DNA from: an uncultured Candidatus Midichloriaceae bacterium
GTDB lineage: Bacteria > Pseudomonadota > Alphaproteobacteria > Rickettsiales > Midichloriaceae
Assembly: GCA_905479795.1 (NCBI GenBank)
Contig: CAJQNX010000015.1
Span: forward strand, 1 to 17,476
Length of the DNA: 17,476 nt
Reading direction: 5' to 3'
This document shows positions 14,283 through 17,476 of this stretch, in pieces; position 1 is the first letter of the stretch, and every line of letters starts with the position of its first letter. Made by a program: the position numbers and the translations under genes. The notes beneath the pieces were generated by a model that made no database searches, was not told where the DNA came from, and was given only the letters and a program-made list of their open reading frames with translations.

Positions 14283-14884
14283 AATTTTATTTCAATAAGG
14301 TTAATTTCTTTGCATGAATAAAGATTTTTTCCATCAATTGATATTGGAAGATAATCCATATCAAATCTCACTGGAACATCAAACTCAAAATTAGCAAAAA
14401 TATTTGTTTTATCTTTTACTGGTGCAGTAAATATTATATTTCCTGCTGTATAATCGATAGTATAATGTTCCTGTTTAGCTTTGATATTATCTAAGTATAC
14501 CTCAACACTATTGGATACAGGTTTTTCAATAATTCTAATGAATTCAGATACACCACTTTTATAAATCTTCTTTAACTGAAATTTTGTTATACTTTCGTCA
14601 CCGATTCCAATTAATTGATTTTTAGCACTAAAATCACTCCAATCTTTGTATTTAAACCCAATAGCACGTCCTCTTCTTGCTCTAAAAAACAACAATAATT
14701 TATCCATCTGCTCTTTGGTTTTGACGCCATAAGCAACGTTAAATTTCATTCTTGAACTAGAATAATTAATATTTCTATATTCATTTCCTGAGGACGTATG
14801 TACAATATTTGTAAAATATTGAGGTCCACCTATTGCACCGTAAGATATATCTTCTGGAAATCTTATTTCGTCAAATCCATTCAT
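14279..14884 (-). CDS. GTA orfg12-type distal tail protein (DUF2460, TIGR02217-like)
   Basis: A distal tail protein of gene-transfer-agent/lambdoid-type tails, 201 residues. The N-terminus F4-D-E-I-R-F-P-E-D-I-S-Y-G-A-I-G-G-P is the family hallmark, followed by SSGNEYRN, SRMKFNVAYGVKTKEQ and FFRARRGRAIGFKYKDWSDF (66-85). The C-terminal third carries the beta-rich VEVYLDNIKAKQEHYTIDYTAGNIIFTAP segment and the FEFDVPVRFDMDYLPIS close. Its ATG at 14884 follows an AT-rich 241-base gap with no clear Shine-Dalgarno sequence. It is translationally coupled to the orfg13 gene. No capsid, portal, terminase or tail tape gene is near, so this is a fragment of a dispersed GTA locus, not a prophage. No decay is visible in either gene. 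Confidence 0.92.
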   Translation of the reverse strand: MNGFDEIRFPEDISYGAIGGPQYFTNIVHTSSGNEYRNINYSSSRMKFNVAYGVKTKEQMDKLLLFFRARRGRAIGFKYKDWSDFSAKNQLIGIGDESITKFQLKKIYKSGVSEFIRIIEKPVSNSVEVYLDNIKAKQEHYTIDYTAGNIIFTAPVKDKTNIFANFEFDVPVRFDMDYLPISIDGKNLYSCKEINLIEIKL

Positions 14885-14963
14885 AAAAAACTTATAATTT
14901 TTATTTATTATATTTATATCTTTTTTATATTGGGAAGTGCTTAAAAGGTGTTTATGTTATATT

Positions 14964-15049
14964 GTAGTGAATTACTTTAACAATTGGACATCGTCGCTTC
15001 TCGTTCATGTAGGATAGCTGCACTTCACTACGTTACTTTTTATCCAATT
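14964..15049. repeat. Interleaved inverted repeats in a GC-richer intergenic block
   Basis: Two perfect inverted-repeat pairs interleave in an a-b-a'-b' order. GTAGTGAA (14964-14971) pairs with TTCACTAC (15024-15031), and AATTGGA (14982-14988) pairs with TCCAATT (15043-15049). The enclosed ~40 bases are visibly richer in G+C than the surrounding DNA. The two arms also share a direct TTACTTT. This could be a dispersed intergenic element or a pseudoknot-forming leader of the orfg12 transcript. Confidence 0.35.
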
Positions 15050-15125
15050 ATAAAGCTAAAATACTATGCCACTGCTTTTTCAATATCTATTGTTGAAATT
15101 ACTGGTAAAATTTTTATATATGCGG

Positions 15126-17476
15126 TTATTGCCTACCTTTAGCATGAGTGATTGATGATCTAGCCTCAATTTGTAAACGACCCTTAATTTCATCTAAAAA
15201 AGGTTTATCTGTTAATTTACTATCATTAATTTGAATACCTCCGCTTAACATACCAACTGTAGTGTAAGAAGAATTAGCATAAAAAATTTGTGATAAACTA
15301 ATTGGCTCAGTAACTTTTTTCCCCCAAATACCACTTGGTTTACAATCTCCCACTAATGAATTAATGGTTTGATCAGTTGCTTTTAAAAATTTTTCTTTCT
15401 CATCGCCTAAGGCATCTATAACACTTGGTAAAACTACTTTATTTAGAGTATTTATGATTTTTAAAATATCTGACTTCCTAGAACTAGACGCATCTTCTCC
15501 AAATAATTTTTCCCCCAGTTTATTTCCAATTTTTTCTGCTAATTCTTCAATTTTTGATAAATCTGATTGGCATTTACCCATAACACAATCTTTTACCGAA
15601 TCAAAAAAATCTTGTGAATTTAATTTTGTAGTGTTTAATTGAATGCCCCCAGCAACATTTCCTAGCTTGGTATATGAGGTACTATTATAGAAAATTTGTG
15701 ATAAACTGTTCTCATTAACTTTACTAATACCCAATATGTTAACCTTATTAAAATCTCCAACTAATTTGCCTATTAAGTCATCTTTACTAAAGTTTATAGT
15801 ATTCAATAGAGCTATTTTTTCTTCTGCTGATAATTCACATAAAATACGTGGAAAAATTTGATCATTCAGGTAAGTAATAATTTTTTGAGTATCTGCCTGT
15901 CTGGAGCTAGACATATCATCTCCAAATAATTTTTCTCCTATTTTTTCACCAACTTCTTTTGAGAATTCTTTTATTTGTGTTAAATCAGAAATGACTTTAA
16001 TTTGATTCAAATTACTAGGTATAAATTCATCAAGTGCACTGTTTGTTGGTAAATATACCCCACTAGTTACAATCCCAGCATTGGTGTATTTTGTTTTACT
16101 ATAATATTGATCCTTTAATGAGTTTATTAAGACTTCACATTCAGGACTTGTATTTAATACCATGTCGTCATGCTCAATGATGCTAGTATATAATTTTTGT
16201 TTTTCTTCAGGAGATAACTGATTAAAAACTTTTGTTAAATGTTTTCTGATAATTATGAAGTCTTTTCCTCTATTTTGACCTTCTCCAAATAATTTTTTAC
16301 CAATTTTATCTGCAATTAGATTTTTCATCTGCTCATATTTCAAAGCATCCGCTAAATTTGAATCTGATAATTGATTGCGAGAAAAAGCATTGGTAGAAAG
16401 AGTATCTAATATAGCCTGTGGAGTTTGCCTTAAATCTGAGTAATGTGTAATGGCATTTGGGTCTATTGTAAATTTGTCTAAATTGGTATAATTTTCCTCG
16501 AAAAGGTTAATTAAAGAGTTTTTCTCAGGCTCAGACAATGCTCTAATTTCACGTAATAATTTATTATTAAGTTGCTCAATTAATAAAGTAGTTTGAATAG
16601 CATCTTTAACAACCAATTCACCGTCATTAATTAATTTATTAACAATAAGTTTAGATATTTTTCCAGTAATAATTGATTCTTTATTTTGCTTTTGTGCTTC
16701 TTTAATTTCATCAAATTTTTCTGGTGTAAAATCTGTTTCTATATCTTCAATTTGCAAAGCTTCTTTTAATAATTCAGGATTAACATTTGTATCTTTTAAG
16801 TTAGAGTCTTTAATAGCGCAGCCTTTCAAACTACTTACGCTTGAAAGATCAATTCCTTCTAGATTTACTCCTGATAAATCTAGTTCACTTAGATCACCTA
16901 TAACTTTAGCACCTACTAGACTGATTCTATCTTTTAATTCAGGATTTTTTTTAATAGCACTCACCAAAGAATTAAATGTAGGGCGATCGATCACAGCGCC
17001 TTCAAAATCAATCTTTGGATTTTCGGTATAATGTTTGGATTGTATTAAGTTTATACCACTAAAATTAACATTTTTCAGTGTTGCATTTTTAAAACTAATT
17101 TTTGCATTCTGTTCAATTCGACCTTTAGTTTCAGTTCTTCTTGTGAGGTATAGTTCTTCTATTTTATAGCAACTGAATTTAGCATTACTAAAATTAACAT
17201 TTTGTAAATTAGCACCTTCAAAATTTACTCCTTTTTGAAAGGTAGTATTGCTAAAAGATGAATTTTGAACTTCAACATCTGAGAAATTAGATTTAGCAAA
17301 ATTTGAATTTACAAGACTGAATCCCTGGATATTTTGAATTTTGGAAAAATTAATATCATCAAGTGTTATACCAGATAGATCTTTTGTATTGCCTAAGTTG
17401 ACCAGGTCGGTATTATCACTACCTTTCAATAATTCACTTAAAGAATTATGGGAAGTATTAAAATTAACTTGATTTT
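15126..17476 (-). CDS. Pentapeptide-repeat protein with four tandem copies of an unrecognised module (5' end cut by window)
   Basis: At least 783 residues; the frame is open to the right edge, so the true start lies outside. Residue numbers here count from an in-frame TTG at 17429. Residues about 20-215 are pentapeptide repeats (A/x-N/D-L/F-x-x), for example SKSNFSDVEVQNSSFSNTTF, VNFEGANLQNVNFSNAKF and ELDLSGVNLEGIDLSSV, which would form a right-handed quadrilateral beta-helix. From about 256 to 745 come roughly four degenerate copies of a helical module. Its landmarks are IGxKLFGE (at 376, 497 and 638), then LNxxxxPxxxxxLSxEEK, and a closing SLSQIFYxxSSYTxxGxxxGGIQxN (575-599 and 711-735, with a weaker version near 434-460). 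There is no signal peptide or membrane helix in the visible part. I do not recognise the module. A secreted or host-directed role is conjecture. Confidence 0.85.
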   Translation of the reverse strand, partial: NQVNFNTSHNSLSELLKGSDNTDLVNLGNTKDLSGITLDDINFSKIQNIQGFSLVNSNFAKSNFSDVEVQNSSFSNTTFQKGVNFEGANLQNVNFSNAKFSCYKIEELYLTRRTETKGRIEQNAKISFKNATLKNVNFSGINLIQSKHYTENPKIDFEGAVIDRPTFNSLVSAIKKNPELKDRISLVGAKVIGDLSELDLSGVNLEGIDLSSVSSLKGCAIKDSNLKDTNVNPELLKEALQIEDIETDFTPEKFDEIKEAQKQNKESIITGKISKLIVNKLINDGELVVKDAIQTTLLIEQLNNKLLREIRALSEPEKNSLINLFEENYTNLDKFTIDPNAITHYSDLRQTPQAILDTLSTNAFSRNQLSDSNLADALKYEQMKNLIADKIGKKLFGEGQNRGKDFIIIRKHLTKVFNQLSPEEKQKLYTSIIEHDDMVLNTSPECEVLINSLKDQYYSKTKYTNAGIVTSGVYLPTNSALDEFIPSNLNQIKVISDLTQIKEFSKEVGEKIGEKLFGDDMSSSRQADTQKIITYLNDQIFPRILCELSAEEKIALLNTINFSKDDLIGKLVGDFNKVNILGISKVNENSLSQIFYNSTSYTKLGNVAGGIQLNTTKLNSQDFFDSVKDCVMGKCQSDLSKIEELAEKIGNKLGEKLFGEDASSSRKSDILKIINTLNKVVLPSVIDALGDEKEKFLKATDQTINSLVGDCKPSGIWGKKVTEPISLSQIFYANSSYTTVGMLSGGIQINDSKLTDKPFLDEIKGRLQIEARSSITHAKGRQ

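Noticed and set aside
1..17476. CRISPR arrays, tRNA or rRNA genes, intact insertion sequences
   Set aside because: None seen: no regularly spaced direct repeats, no cloverleaf with T-loop consensus, and no full transposase ORF in any frame.

Overview
The window is a strongly AT-rich (by eye below about one third G+C), gene-dense bacterial segment. Its gene content fits an alphaproteobacterium of the order Rickettsiales, most likely a flagellated lineage such as a Midichloria-like or protist-associated endosymbiont. The evidence is a flagellar rod cluster (flgB-flgC-fliE), an alphaproteobacterial gene-transfer-agent pair (orfg12/orfg13 types), a two-subunit-type glyQ, a complex I subunit with ubiquinone biosynthesis, a small TatA, and a large pentapeptide-repeat protein of the kind intracellular bacteria often carry. 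The taxonomic placement is inference from gene content, not from a marker-gene tree.

Layout. 1-936: 3' part of a CorA-type Mg2+ channel, cut by the left edge. 958-2004: a GNAT acetyltransferase fused to a GrpB-type domain. 2291-4181 (minus): glyQ followed by an unusual TPR protein whose C-terminus resembles domain II of EF-Tu. 4265-5427 (plus): a 49-residue TatA and a DoxX-type membrane protein. 5444-6091 (minus): a class I O-methyltransferase. 6196-7738 (plus): nuoC overlapping ubiA, coupling a subunit of the quinone-reducing dehydrogenase to an enzyme that makes its quinone. 7739-8132: a noncoding stretch with two consecutive hairpins and a T-run. 8133-10123 (minus): an operon of transaldolase, flgB, flgC and fliE. 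10205-10789 (plus): riboflavin synthase. 10790-11216: a gene-poor stretch. 11217-11543 (minus): a YciI-like protein. 11870-13472 (plus): rpsU (TTG start) and a sodium/solute symporter. 13458-14884 (minus): GTA hub and distal-tail proteins. 15126-17476 (minus): a pentapeptide-repeat protein cut by the right edge.

The observation I rate most highly is that FlgB and FlgC, rod proteins normally sent out by the flagellar type III apparatus without a cleavable signal, both carry what look like Sec signal peptides here. In flgC, an ATGA overlap with flgB and an AGGA ribosome site fix the start upstream of that peptide. FliE next door has no such peptide. Second is the pentapeptide-repeat protein: after its repeat region it contains about four degenerate copies of a 110-140 residue module that I do not recognise. 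Third is the TPR plus EF-Tu-domain-II-like protein without a GTPase domain, lying directly downstream of glyQ.
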